DNA from: Streptomyces pseudogriseolus
GTDB taxonomy: Bacteria; Actinomycetota; Actinomycetes; Streptomycetales; Streptomycetaceae
DNA: 38,399 nt
Direction of reading: 5' to 3'
Assembly (NCBI GenBank): GCA_002154585.1
Contig: MUNG01000158.1
Location: forward strand, 1 to 38,399
This document shows, one piece after another, positions 14,651 to 22,596 of this stretch. Numbering within the stretch: position 1 is the first letter of the stretch; each line of letters starts with the position of its first letter. The notes beneath the pieces were generated by a model. The model worked only from the letters and a program-made list of their open reading frames with translations, did not search any database and was not told the DNA's origin. Both the position numbers and the translations under genes were made by a program.

Positions 14651-15094
14651 ATGAGCGAGGATCACCTCACCGAACCCCTTGTCCCGCTGCGGGGCGACCG
14701 GCCGGCCGGTCGCCCGTGCCCGTCCCGGCCCGCCGAGGTGCGCGAGGCCGTGCTGCGGGCGGTGGCCGAACGCTGCCTGGCGACCCGCACCCCGTGCGAC
14801 ACCGAGGCGCTCGCCGACGCCCTGCTCGTCGCCTCGGAGCTCACCACCAACGCGATCCTGCACGGCGGAGGAGTCACCGGCTTCGAGGTCGACGTCGACG
14901 GCCCCGGCGTCCTGCTGTCCGTCAGCGACCGCAGCGACGCCCTGCCCGTCGCCGTACCGGCCGTCGACGGGGAGGGGCGCCGCCGCCCGGGCGGCCACGG
15001 CTGGCCCATCGTGTGCCGGCTCGCCCGCGATGTCCGGGTGTCCGATCTGCCCACCGGCGGCAAGCGGATCACCGCCCTGGTCTCCCTGGTCTGA
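14651..15094 (+). CDS. RsbW-like ATP-binding regulator (GHKL ATPase)
   Basis: A 147-aa single-domain GHKL ATPase of the anti-sigma/serine-kinase type. The N box is A-S-E-L-T-T-N-A-I-L-H-G-G (residues 60-72) with the Mg-binding Asn at 66. The G1-like box V-S-D-R-S-D-A is degenerate, lacking the usual D-x-G-x-G. The G2-like box is G-G-H-G-W-P-I-V. Such proteins bind a sigma factor or phosphorylate a STAS antagonist. The next gene downstream, 209 nt away on the same strand, encodes a sigma-B-type factor and is the obvious candidate partner, although the weakened ATP lid makes kinase activity uncertain. ATG 14651 follows a GGGAG site. Confidence 0.83.
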   Translation: MSEDHLTEPLVPLRGDRPAGRPCPSRPAEVREAVLRAVAERCLATRTPCDTEALADALLVASELTTNAILHGGGVTGFEVDVDGPGVLLSVSDRSDALPVAVPAVDGEGRRRPGGHGWPIVCRLARDVRVSDLPTGGKRITALVSLV

Positions 15095-15303
15095 GACCTG
15101 CCCCGGGCGCCCGCACGCATCCCCGGCAATTTCCGCGAAGAAGTGGAGTTTGTTCTACCGGGTCGGGGGCAATCGGAGGTTCGTGCTTCGGACCGGAGGC
15201 GCGCCGGCGGGAGTGGTACGACCACGCCGGGACCCTCCGTGCGGTCCCGCGACGACCACCCCGCGGTAGATCCCTGAAACCACCGTTCGGGAGCTGAATC
15301 CGC

Positions 15304-16158
15304 ATGCTCATTGACTCGTCCGCCCCCCGTCCCGGTACCTCCGGAACGACCGCCGCCGCGACCCGTCGGCGGCACGACGACGCCCCCGACACCACGACGC
15401 TCTTCTCGCGCCTCGCGAGCCTCGAGGACGGCCCCGAGCGGGACGCCGTCCGGGACGAGCTCGTCACCGCCTGGCTGCCCATGGCCCACCGGATCGCCGG
15501 CCGCTTCCGCGACCGCGGCGAGTCCATCGAGGACCTGCGCCAGGTCGCGGCCCTCGGCCTGGTCAAGGCCATCGACCGGTTCGACCCGAGCCGCGGGGCC
15601 TTCGAGAGCTACGCCGTCCCCACCATCACCGGCGAGGTCAAGCGCCACTTCCGGGACCGCATGTGGGCGCTGCGCGTGCCCCGCCGGATCCAGGAGCTGC
15701 GCAACAAGGTGCGCGTGGCCCGCCGCGAGCTCACCCAGAACCCCGGCAGCCCCGAGCCGTCCGTGGCGGACATCGCCACCCACACCGGGCTGACCGAGGA
15801 GGAGGTGTCCGCCGGCATGGAGGCGCTGGAGAGCTTCAGCACCCTGTCCCTGGACGCCGAGCTCTCCACCGACGACGACGGCTACAGCCTCGCCGACACC
15901 CTCGGCGCGTCCGACTCCTCCTACGACGTGGTGGTCGACCGCGAGTCCGCCAAGGAGGGGCTGCGGCGGCTGCCGGAGCGCGAGCGCGCCATCCTCTACA
16001 TGCGTTTCTTCGAGGACATGACCCAGAGCCGGATCGCCGACCGGCTGGGCATCTCCCAGATGCACGTCTCCCGCCTGATCAGCCGCAGCTGCGCGCGCGT
16101 GCGCGCCGACGTGCTGGGCCAGCGCCCCAGCCGCGGCGGCGCCCGCCCCACCGCCTGA
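15304..16158 (+). CDS. Sigma-B/F/G-family RNA polymerase sigma factor
   Basis: A 284-aa group 3 sigma factor. Region 2 (about 50-125) contains I-E-D-L-R-Q-V-A-A-L-G-L-V-K-A-I-D-R-F-D-P and A-F-E-S-Y-A-V-P-T-I-T-G-E-V-K-R-H-F-R-D. Region 3 is about 130-190. Region 4 (225-275) contains L-P-E-R-E-R-A-I-L-Y-M-R-F-F and the HTH T-Q-S-R-I-A-D-R-L-G-I-S-Q-M-H-V-S-R-L. The pattern is that of the nine SigB-like factors of S. coelicolor that mediate osmotic, oxidative and developmental responses; by neighbourhood it looks like SigM (recollection, not proven). Recognition of GNNT-N14-16-GGGTAC/T promoters is expected. I found no such promoter in its own upstream gap (15095-15303). Downstream genes follow at 41 nt and 28 nt. 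Confidence 0.95.
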   Translation: MLIDSSAPRPGTSGTTAAATRRRHDDAPDTTTLFSRLASLEDGPERDAVRDELVTAWLPMAHRIAGRFRDRGESIEDLRQVAALGLVKAIDRFDPSRGAFESYAVPTITGEVKRHFRDRMWALRVPRRIQELRNKVRVARRELTQNPGSPEPSVADIATHTGLTEEEVSAGMEALESFSTLSLDAELSTDDDGYSLADTLGASDSSYDVVVDRESAKEGLRRLPERERAILYMRFFEDMTQSRIADRLGISQMHVSRLISRSCARVRADVLGQRPSRGGARPTA

Positions 16159-16199
16159 CGCTTTTTGCTCCGTACCGTCCGTCCAGGAAAGCGAGTCCC

Positions 16200-16439
16200 A
16201 TGCTGAAGCCCCATCCCACCGAGCTGCGCCGCCTCGTCGAGGAGTACGAGACCCTCACGGCGGCCCCGGCGACCGCCGCCGAGTCGCGGATCGCCGATCT
16301 GGCCTACACCCTGTGCGTGTCGACCGGTACCCGGGACGTGGGCACGGCGCTCGCCACGGCACGCGCCTGGCTGGCGCCGGACGGACGTGACACCGACGGA
16401 CGCGACACCGCCGCCGCGGCCGCACCGGCCGCCGTGTGA
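16200..16439 (+). CDS. DUF5133 domain protein
   Basis: A 79-aa protein. L-x-P-H-P-T-E-L-R-R-L-V-E-E-Y-E at the N-terminus and L-A-Y-T-L-C-V-S-T-G-T-R-D-V in the middle are the DUF5133 signature, a Streptomyces family of unknown role often found beside stress-response genes. It ends in a low-complexity A/D-rich tail. ATG 16200 has AGGAAAG 11 nt upstream, 41 nt after the sigma-factor stop. Co-transcription with the sigma gene and the next gene is likely. An upstream extension of the frame overlaps the sigma gene and is not coding. Confidence 0.8.
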   Translation: MLKPHPTELRRLVEEYETLTAAPATAAESRIADLAYTLCVSTGTRDVGTALATARAWLAPDGRDTDGRDTAAAAAPAAV

Positions 16440-16467
16440 CCCGACGCAGGAAGGGAACCCGAGGCTC

Positions 16468-16896
16468 ATGAGCGAATCCGAGTTCGGCCCGGAGGACCGC
16501 CCCGTGGACGTCTATCTCGACCTGCTGCGGGTGCGGATGGACACCGAGGACTACCGGCTTCTGCTCCGTCTGGTGGAGCCGGTCCTCGAGGCCATCGACG
16601 AGCACCGCCTGTCGGGCCTCGACCTGGCACTGGACGGCGGGGACGAGGAACTGCCCCAGGAGGTCCGCGACGAGGCCGCCCTGGTCATCGCCACGGCGGT
16701 CACCGGCCGCCTGGACAACGAGGTGGTCGAGCTCGACGTCGACGACACCGGCCCGGTGCGGGTGGTCACCGACGCGGAGACCGCCGCGGATCCCTCCCGG
16801 CTGGGAGAGATCGCCGGCATCATCCGCGACCGCCAGCGCCAGAACGAGGAGCTGCGGGGAATCGCGGAGGCCAGCGGCCTCCCCACCGACTTCTGA
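16468..16896 (+). CDS. Hypothetical acidic protein in the sigma-factor cluster
   Basis: A 142-aa strongly acidic protein (many Asp/Glu) starting M-S-E-S-E-F-G-P-E-D-R-P. It has a helical start with V-Y-L-D-L-L-R-V-R-M-D-T-E-D-Y-R-L-L-L-R, a beta-rich centre (V-V-E-L-D-V-D-D-T-G-P-V-R-V-V) and a C-terminal helix I-I-R-D-R-Q-R-Q-N-E-E-L-R. I do not recognise a family. ATG 16468 follows a GAAGGGAA/GAGG-type site; the gap to DUF5133 is 28 nt, so it should be co-transcribed with the sigma factor. Its acidic, soluble nature would fit a protein-binding accessory factor (speculative). A strong hairpin follows. Confidence 0.72.
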   Translation: MSESEFGPEDRPVDVYLDLLRVRMDTEDYRLLLRLVEPVLEAIDEHRLSGLDLALDGGDEELPQEVRDEAALVIATAVTGRLDNEVVELDVDDTGPVRVVTDAETAADPSRLGEIAGIIRDRQRQNEELRGIAEASGLPTDF

Positions 16897-16917
16897 GCCA
16901 CGCCCCTCCCCCTCACC

Positions 16918-16952
16918 GCCGGGGCCCCGGATCCACGGACCGGGGCCTCGGC
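16918..16952. terminator. Strong hairpin ending the sigma-factor cluster
   Basis: A 13-bp stem, GCCGGGGCCCCGG (16918-16930) with CCGGGGCCTCGGC (16940-16952), one G-U pair and a 9-nt loop, lies 21 nt after the stop of the last plus-strand gene and ahead of the convergent FUSC gene. There is no T-run, as is usual in Streptomyces; it likely works in both directions. Confidence 0.75.
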
Positions 16953-16971
16953 GCGCGTACGCCGGCCGCCG

Positions 16972-16995
16972 AGGGGCGCGGGGAACTGCGCGAAC
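16972..16995. repeat. Dispersed intergenic repeat, copy 1
   Basis: AGGGGCGCGGGGAACTGCGC, followed by GAAC, occurs here and again at 36120-36143, with an inverted, slightly shorter version near 36074-36093. The same element is frequent in Streptomyces gaps between convergent genes. Confidence 0.7.
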
Positions 16996-17055
16996 AACCC
17001 CCACGCGGCCGCACCCGCCCCGCTACGGCAGGTCCTGAGCTCATAGGCGCGATCC

Positions 17056-19287
17056 TCAGGGCTCGGGTGCCTTCACCGGGACGTCCAGCGGCCGCGCCAA
17101 CCCCACCACCGCCTCGTCCAGGCGCTCCAGATGGCGCAGGACGCGGCCGGTGATGCGGCCGTAGCGTGACGCGTCGTCGTCGGCCAGGAGGGACGCGATG
17201 CTCGGGCCCGTGTCCACGGGGTCCGTGACCTCGTCGTCGGCGACGCGGGCGGCGATCGTGCGGATGTTGCGTACCGTGCGGCCCGCCGCGCCCCGCAGCC
17301 GGGGGTCCGCCGCGATCGACGGGTGGGTCGGCAGCAGCTCCGCCGTCGCCGCCAGCGAGCGCGCGTGGTACGCGCAGGTCTCCAGGAGGGCCACCACGTA
17401 CCGCGCGGTGGTGCGCCGCGCGCGCAACGGGGTGACCGGGTGCGTCAGCGGCTTCGTGGCCGAGCGCAGGTCACCCAGCGCCTGGTCCAGCTCCCGCGCC
17501 TTGTCCAACAGCTCGTCCGCGGGTCCTCCGCTGAGCTGCGCCACGGCCGCGTCCGTGACGTCCGACAGCCGCTCCAGGACGGTCACCAGCAGGTCGTTGG
17601 TGCGCCGGTCCGTCCGCACCGGCAGCACCAGCGCCGCCGCGGCCACCCCGCACACCGCGCCCAGCGCCGTCTCCTCCACCCGCAGCACCAGCACCTCCCA
17701 GCTGTAGGTGTGCAGCAGGGTGTACAGCAGCCCCAGCATCGCCGTGACGAAGAACGACATCAGCGTGTACGACAGCGGCGCCGTGTAGAACATGGCGAAG
17801 ATGAGCACCAGAACCAGCGCGAACGCCAGCAGCGTGTGCCCGCCGACCAGCCCGGCCAGCAGGATCCCGGCGACCACGCCGAACACCGTGCCCAGCAGCC
17901 GCCGGTAGCCCTTGACCAGGATCTCCCCGGTGGACGCGGTGTTGATGAAGACGATCCAGCAGGTCAGCACCGCCCAGTACCAGCGGTCCGTGGACAGCAG
18001 CTCACCGCCGACGATGGCCAGCGTCGAGCCGACCGACACCTGCACGGCGGCTCGCGTGGTGGGCCGCTGCAAGCCCTTGGTCTCCTCGGCGTCCTCCGTC
18101 TCCTCGGCGTCGATCGCGGCGTCCTCGGCGTCCAGCTCCTCCCGGGACCTGGCCGTCGCGGGACTGTCGTCCGACTCGTCCTGCGGGCCGTCCAGGGCGA
18201 TCCGCAGCCCCATGACCGCGCGGGCCGCCTCGCCGATGCCCCGGAACACGTCCCGTACCGGCGCGGAGGCGGCCGGCAGGTTCTCCTCGTCGCGGTAGCC
18301 GAGCAGCCGGTTGCGCATCTGGGCCACGCCCGCACCCGCCGTCCCGGTCCGCAGCACCAGCGCGCGCAGCGCCCGCAGATCGCGGCGGAGCAGCACGGCC
18401 GCCTCCTCGGGACCGGGCAGCCGCCCCACCTCCGGGGCGGGCGCGCCCGGCAGATGCAGGGTCAGGGTGTCCGCCCGCTGCGCGCTGCGCGCGGACAGCA
18501 GCAGCAGTCCGAGCCGCTCGGCGGCGATCTCCGCGTCGGCGACCCGCCGCTGCACCAGCCGCGCGGCCGACTCGTCCGGGGTCCCCTCCTCCAGCCGGCT
18601 CTGGATCATCAGCGCCGTCTCGTGCAGCCGGGCCGTGCGCTCGCGTACGTCCTCCAGCGCCTTGTCGGCCTCGTCGGGCCCCGCGTCCAGCAGCGCGATG
18701 TGCGCGGACACCAGCCGCGCCAGCCGCACCCGGAATGCCTGCCGCAGCCGCGCCATCAGCCCGGCCGGCGTCACCGGCACGACGGCGAACCGCACCAGCG
18801 CGCTGCACGCGAACCCGACCGACAGGACCACCCACAGCGCCGGCAGCTGCCCGGGCGTCGCGCCCACGAACAGGGACACGAAGTACAGCTGGAAGCCGAT
18901 CAGGCCCAGCGTCGTCCCGCGGTCGCCGAACCGGCGGCCGTACACCGCGGAGAAGATCAGCGCGATCGAGAAGACGTCGCCCAGCACCACCCGTTCGCTC
19001 AGCAGCGCGCCCAGCGACACCGACGCCAGCGCCACCGGCAGCCCCAGCGCCAGCGTGACCGCCTGCGCCCCGCGCCGCCGCTCCCGGATGGCGAAGGTGG
19101 CGGCCATCGACGTCATCGCGCCCGCCACCAGATGGTTGACGTCCGCCCCGGCCGGGGCGAGCACGGCCAGGGTCAGCGCGATGGCCCCCACCGTGCGCAG
19201 TCCCGCCGTCAGCCGCAGCAGCCCGGGGTCGGACGCCGCCAGATGGTCGCGCAGCCGTGTGCCCGGCCGGCGTCCCGCCGCCTTCAC
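17056..19287 (-). CDS. FUSC-family membrane protein
   Basis: A 743-aa membrane protein with two hydrophobic blocks, residues ~30-175 (about five to six segments) and ~415-555 (about five to six segments). Each is followed by a long cytosolic helical region. This duplicated layout is the aromatic-acid exporter/FUSC (YccS/PET-like) architecture. An acidic low-complexity stretch, D-A-E-D-A-A-I-D-A-E-E-T-E-D-A-E-E, is near residue 390, just before the second block. The start is GTG 19287 (V-K-A-A-G-R-R-P). The gene lies 61 nt downstream of the NDH-like gene on the same strand. The substrate is unknown; efflux of weak organic acids or envelope-stress relief is the usual proposal for the family. 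Confidence 0.88.
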   Translation of the reverse strand: MKAAGRRPGTRLRDHLAASDPGLLRLTAGLRTVGAIALTLAVLAPAGADVNHLVAGAMTSMAATFAIRERRRGAQAVTLALGLPVALASVSLGALLSERVVLGDVFSIALIFSAVYGRRFGDRGTTLGLIGFQLYFVSLFVGATPGQLPALWVVLSVGFACSALVRFAVVPVTPAGLMARLRQAFRVRLARLVSAHIALLDAGPDEADKALEDVRERTARLHETALMIQSRLEEGTPDESAARLVQRRVADAEIAAERLGLLLLSARSAQRADTLTLHLPGAPAPEVGRLPGPEEAAVLLRRDLRALRALVLRTGTAGAGVAQMRNRLLGYRDEENLPAASAPVRDVFRGIGEAARAVMGLRIALDGPQDESDDSPATARSREELDAEDAAIDAEETEDAEETKGLQRPTTRAAVQVSVGSTLAIVGGELLSTDRWYWAVLTCWIVFINTASTGEILVKGYRRLLGTVFGVVAGILLAGLVGGHTLLAFALVLVLIFAMFYTAPLSYTLMSFFVTAMLGLLYTLLHTYSWEVLVLRVEETALGAVCGVAAAALVLPVRTDRRTNDLLVTVLERLSDVTDAAVAQLSGGPADELLDKARELDQALGDLRSATKPLTHPVTPLRARRTTARYVVALLETCAYHARSLAATAELLPTHPSIAADPRLRGAAGRTVRNIRTIAARVADDEVTDPVDTGPSIASLLADDDASRYGRITGRVLRHLERLDEAVVGLARPLDVPVKAPEP

Positions 19288-19348
19288 GCCCGCGCACGCT
19301 CCCCCGTCGTCACCGCTCCGTCCGCCGTCCCGGCCCCCGTGCGCCGGG

Positions 19349-20722
19349 TCACCGAGCCGCCCGGCCCGCTTCCGCGACGTGCGCCCGCACCTGCTCCGGT
19401 GTCAGATAGGCGTCCAGGTACTCGAAGTCGCGCAGGTTGCCCGGCCGGTGCGCCTGGAAGCCGGTGCGCACGAAGTCGTCGCCGGCCACCGCGTTCAGCA
19501 GCCAGTTGGTCATCACGCGGGTCTTGGCCACACCGGTGCGCAGCGCGGACCAGTGGTAGCCGCGGGCCACCGCCTGGGCGGGCAGGCCGTGCAGTTCGTA
19601 GCCGAGCGGCTTGGACACCGCGTCGGTGCCGCCGAGGTCCACCACGAGCCCCAGGTCGTGGTGCACGTACGGGCGGGTCGGCCGGCCCCGCAGGGCGGCG
19701 ATGACGTTCTCCGCCACGTGCCGGCCCTGCCGCAGCGCGTGCTGCGCGGTCGGCGGGCACACCGCGTCGTCGCCCTTGGCCAGGTCCGGCACCGCGGCCG
19801 AGTCGCCGAGCGCGAACACCCCGTCGTGGCCCGGCAGCCGCATGTCCGCGTTCACCGCGAGCCGGCCGCGTACGGTCTCCGCGTCGAGCGTGCCGATGAG
19901 CGGGCTGGCCACCACCCCGGCGGTCCAGATGAGTGTGCGCGTGGGCACCACCCGGCCGTCGGTGAAGGTGACCTCCTCGGCGCCGGCCTTGGCGATGGAC
20001 ACGCCCAGCGAGATCTCGATGCCGCGCCGGGTGAGGATCTCGTGCGCGCTGCGGCCCAGCTTCTCGCCCAGCTCGGGCATGAGCTTCGGCGCGATGTCGA
20101 TCAGATGCCACTTGATCAGGCCCGGGTCCAGCCGCGGGTAGCGCTTGACGGCGGCGTGCGTCAGCCGCTGGAGGCAGGCCGCGGTCTCGGTGCCCGCGTA
20201 GCCGCCGCCGACCACCACGAACTGGAGCCGCGAGGCGCGCTCCGCCGGGTCGGTGCAGGCGTCGGCCAGGTCCAGCTGGGAGATCACGTGGTCGCGCAGG
20301 TAGGCGGCCTCCGCCAGCGACTTCAGCCCGAAGGCGTGGTCGGTCAGGCCCGGGATGTCGAAGGTGCGGGTGACGCTGCCGGGCGCCAGCACGATGTAGT
20401 CGTACGGCTCGTCGACGATCTCCCCGGCGACGGTCCGGATGACGCACACCTTGGCCCGCAGGTCCACGCCGATCGCGCCGCCCGGGATGATCCGGGTGCG
20501 GTACTTCTCGCTGCGGCGCAGGGAGATCGCGATCGACTGGGGGGTGAGCACCCCGGAGGCGACCTGGGGGAGCAGCGGCAGATACAGCTGGTAGGACATC
20601 GGCGTCACCAGCATCAGCTCCGCCTCGCCCGGAGTGAGCCTGCGCTCCAGCCGCCGCACGCACTCCACACCGGCGAATCCGGCGCCCACCACGAGGATCC
20701 TGGGTCGTGTCACGGTGTCCAT
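19349..20722 (-). CDS. NDH-2-like FAD-dependent pyridine nucleotide oxidoreductase
   Basis: A 457-aa two-dinucleotide-binding-domain flavoprotein. The FAD motif is V-V-G-A-G-F-A-G-V-E-C near residues 11-21, and the NAD(P) motif V-V-V-G-G-G-Y-A-G-T-E-T-A is near 170-182. F-A-L-G-D-S-A-A-V-P-D is the second FAD contact, and P-P-T-A-Q-H-A-L-R-Q-G-R-H-V-A-E-N is the quinone-proximal helix of type II NADH dehydrogenases. The C-terminus (Y-H-W-S-A-L-R-T-G and later) is amphipathic and may bind the membrane. It probably oxidises NAD(P)H with quinone without pumping protons, though a ferredoxin/NADP-type role is possible. ATG 20722. A 13-nt dyad, AGGCGG-T-CCGCCT (20739-20751), lies just upstream in a 143-nt gap. 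Confidence 0.88.
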   Translation of the reverse strand: MDTVTRPRILVVGAGFAGVECVRRLERRLTPGEAELMLVTPMSYQLYLPLLPQVASGVLTPQSIAISLRRSEKYRTRIIPGGAIGVDLRAKVCVIRTVAGEIVDEPYDYIVLAPGSVTRTFDIPGLTDHAFGLKSLAEAAYLRDHVISQLDLADACTDPAERASRLQFVVVGGGYAGTETAACLQRLTHAAVKRYPRLDPGLIKWHLIDIAPKLMPELGEKLGRSAHEILTRRGIEISLGVSIAKAGAEEVTFTDGRVVPTRTLIWTAGVVASPLIGTLDAETVRGRLAVNADMRLPGHDGVFALGDSAAVPDLAKGDDAVCPPTAQHALRQGRHVAENVIAALRGRPTRPYVHHDLGLVVDLGGTDAVSKPLGYELHGLPAQAVARGYHWSALRTGVAKTRVMTNWLLNAVAGDDFVRTGFQAHRPGNLRDFEYLDAYLTPEQVRAHVAEAGRAAR

Positions 20723-20865
20723 CCCTTCGTGCGGCTTCAGGCGGTCCGCCTCGAACGTCGATGCCTAAGACGCGTGCCCGTGTTCAGCTCCACGATGCCC
20801 GCCCCGGCCCGGGACCGCACCGGGAATCGTCGGCGCGGGGGACCGCACCGGCCCCGCCGGGGGAC

Positions 20866-22596
20866 TCAGCCGCGCAGGTGACAGAGCAGCAGGCACACGT
20901 CGTCGTCGCGCTCGGAGTCGCTCAGCAGGGGCTGGAGGACCCGGTCCGCCGCGTCCTCGAGGTCCGCGTCCAGCTCCGCCCGGTCGAACGAGGCGAGCGC
21001 CGTGCCGAGGCGCTCGATGCCCGGGTCGATGCCCCGGGAGCGCCGCTCCACCAGGCCGTCGGTGTAGAGGGCCAGCGTCGAGCCGGGCGCCAGCCGCTCG
21101 GTGTGGTCGGCGATGTCCTGGCTCAGCGGGATGCCCAGCATCGCGCCCGGCTTGGCGTCCAGCGTGCGGATCCCGCCGTCCGGCAGCCTCAGCACCGGCG
21201 GCGGATGGCCCGCCGCGGCCCAGGTGAGGGTGCGGTCGTCCGGGTGGAAACGGGCGATGACGGCCGTCGCGAACAGGTCCGGCTGGAGATGGCGCAGATA
21301 GCCGTGCAGCCGGGTCAGCAGCCGCCCGGGGCTGTCACCGTCCACGGCGTAGGCGCGCAGCGCGGTGCGCAGCTGGCTCATCATCACCGCGGCGTGCAGC
21401 CCGTGCCCGGTCACGTCGCCGATGACGGTGACCAGGCTGCCGTCCCGCTGAAGGAACGCGTCGTACCAGTCGCCGCCGATGTTCAGCCCGTGCGTGGCCG
21501 GCAGATAGCGCGCGGCCAGCCCCACGCCCGGGGCGGACGGCAGCTCCGTCAGCAGGGCGCGCTGCAGCGTCTCCGCGATGTCCCGGTTGTGCTCGAAGCG
21601 GCGGGCGTTGTCCAGGGCGATCCCGGCCCGCCGGGCGAGCTCGATCAGCATCACCGCGTCGTCCGGATCCCACCGCTCGCCCTGCGGCGACAGCGTCAGC
21701 ACGCCCAGCGGCGCCCGGCGCGGCGTCAGCAGCGGCACACACAGCAGCGGCCGGTCAGGGGCCAGCGCCGATGGCGGCCGGTCCTCCACGCCGGGCAGGT
21801 TGCCGGGATGGTCGGCGGCGTACTGCGGGCGCCCGGTGCGCGCCGCCTGCACCGCCGCGCCCGGGTGCGCGGCGGGCAGCGGCCGGCCGTCCTCGGGGTC
21901 GAACAGCCAGACGTCGACACCGTCGGCGTACCGCGGCACCAGCAGCTCCGGCAGCCGGCGCAGGATCTCGTCGTGGTTCAGCGAGGCGGTCAGCGCCGCG
22001 CTGGCGTCCGCGAGGAACGTCAGCCGCCGCCGCGCGTTCTCCGCCTCGGTGCGTGCCCGGCGCTCCGCCGCGAACGCCTCCCGCTGCGCCCTGCCCGCCG
22101 CGTCCAGCTCGGCGTGCAGCGCCAGGACGCCCTGGTTGGTCTGGTGCAGCTCCTCCCGGTGGAAGGCGACCAGACCCTCCTGCTCGGCCAGCTCGTCCAG
22201 CACCACCGAGGTGTCCTCGTCGGCGCCGAGCAGCCCCTCGGACAGCGCGGCCGCGTCCTCCGGCACCGGACACGGGCCGGACAGCCGGCCCGGCTCGGGG
22301 CAGGGCACGGCCGTCGTCCACGGGGTGCTCTCCCCGGCGGCGCCGTCCGGGGCCGGCACGACCACGACGTGCAGCTCGCCGGGCCCGCCGTGCGCGCCTT
22401 CGCCGTCCTCGCTGCCTTCCAGGGTGAGCAGCCACGTGCCGCCCTTGGTGAGGCACTGCCGCAGCTGCCCGCTCAGGGCGGTGGCCAGCCGGGTCCGGGC
22501 CACCGTGGGCACACCGCACGCGGCGGCGAGCCGCGCCACGGCGATCCGGGCGCGGGCCGCGTCGGTGACGGTCGTGATGCGCCAGGCGCGCGTCAT
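20866..22596 (-). CDS. GAF-PP2C (SpoIIE-type) phosphatase, RsbU position
   Basis: A 576-aa regulatory phosphatase. Residues ~1-60 look like a decayed RsbT-type ATPase start: A-L-S-G-Q-L-R-Q-C-L-T-K-G-G stands where an N box would have E-L-x-x-N. A coiled coil follows (~145-195), then a GAF domain (~200-345). The PP2C domain (~365-575) has G-G-D-W-Y-D-A-F and V-I-G-D-V-T-G-H-G-L-H-A-A as metal-binding motifs, and D-D-D-V-C near the end. Such enzymes dephosphorylate STAS antagonists to free sigma factors. It overlaps the preceding ATPase-PP2C gene by ATGA, so it is the last gene of the RsbRST operon. In Bacillus RsbT leaves the stressosome to activate RsbU; the ATPase-like remnant here may be a docking site (inference). 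Confidence 0.9.
   Translation of the reverse strand: MTRAWRITTVTDAARARIAVARLAAACGVPTVARTRLATALSGQLRQCLTKGGTWLLTLEGSEDGEGAHGGPGELHVVVVPAPDGAAGESTPWTTAVPCPEPGRLSGPCPVPEDAAALSEGLLGADEDTSVVLDELAEQEGLVAFHREELHQTNQGVLALHAELDAAGRAQREAFAAERRARTEAENARRRLTFLADASAALTASLNHDEILRRLPELLVPRYADGVDVWLFDPEDGRPLPAAHPGAAVQAARTGRPQYAADHPGNLPGVEDRPPSALAPDRPLLCVPLLTPRRAPLGVLTLSPQGERWDPDDAVMLIELARRAGIALDNARRFEHNRDIAETLQRALLTELPSAPGVGLAARYLPATHGLNIGGDWYDAFLQRDGSLVTVIGDVTGHGLHAAVMMSQLRTALRAYAVDGDSPGRLLTRLHGYLRHLQPDLFATAVIARFHPDDRTLTWAAAGHPPPVLRLPDGGIRTLDAKPGAMLGIPLSQDIADHTERLAPGSTLALYTDGLVERRSRGIDPGIERLGTALASFDRAELDADLEDAADRVLQPLLSDSERDDDVCLLLCHLRG

Noticed and set aside
15160-15165. GGGTCG upstream of the sigma gene as an autoregulatory -10
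   Set aside because: It lacks the TAC/TAT ending, and no GNNT stands at the right distance.
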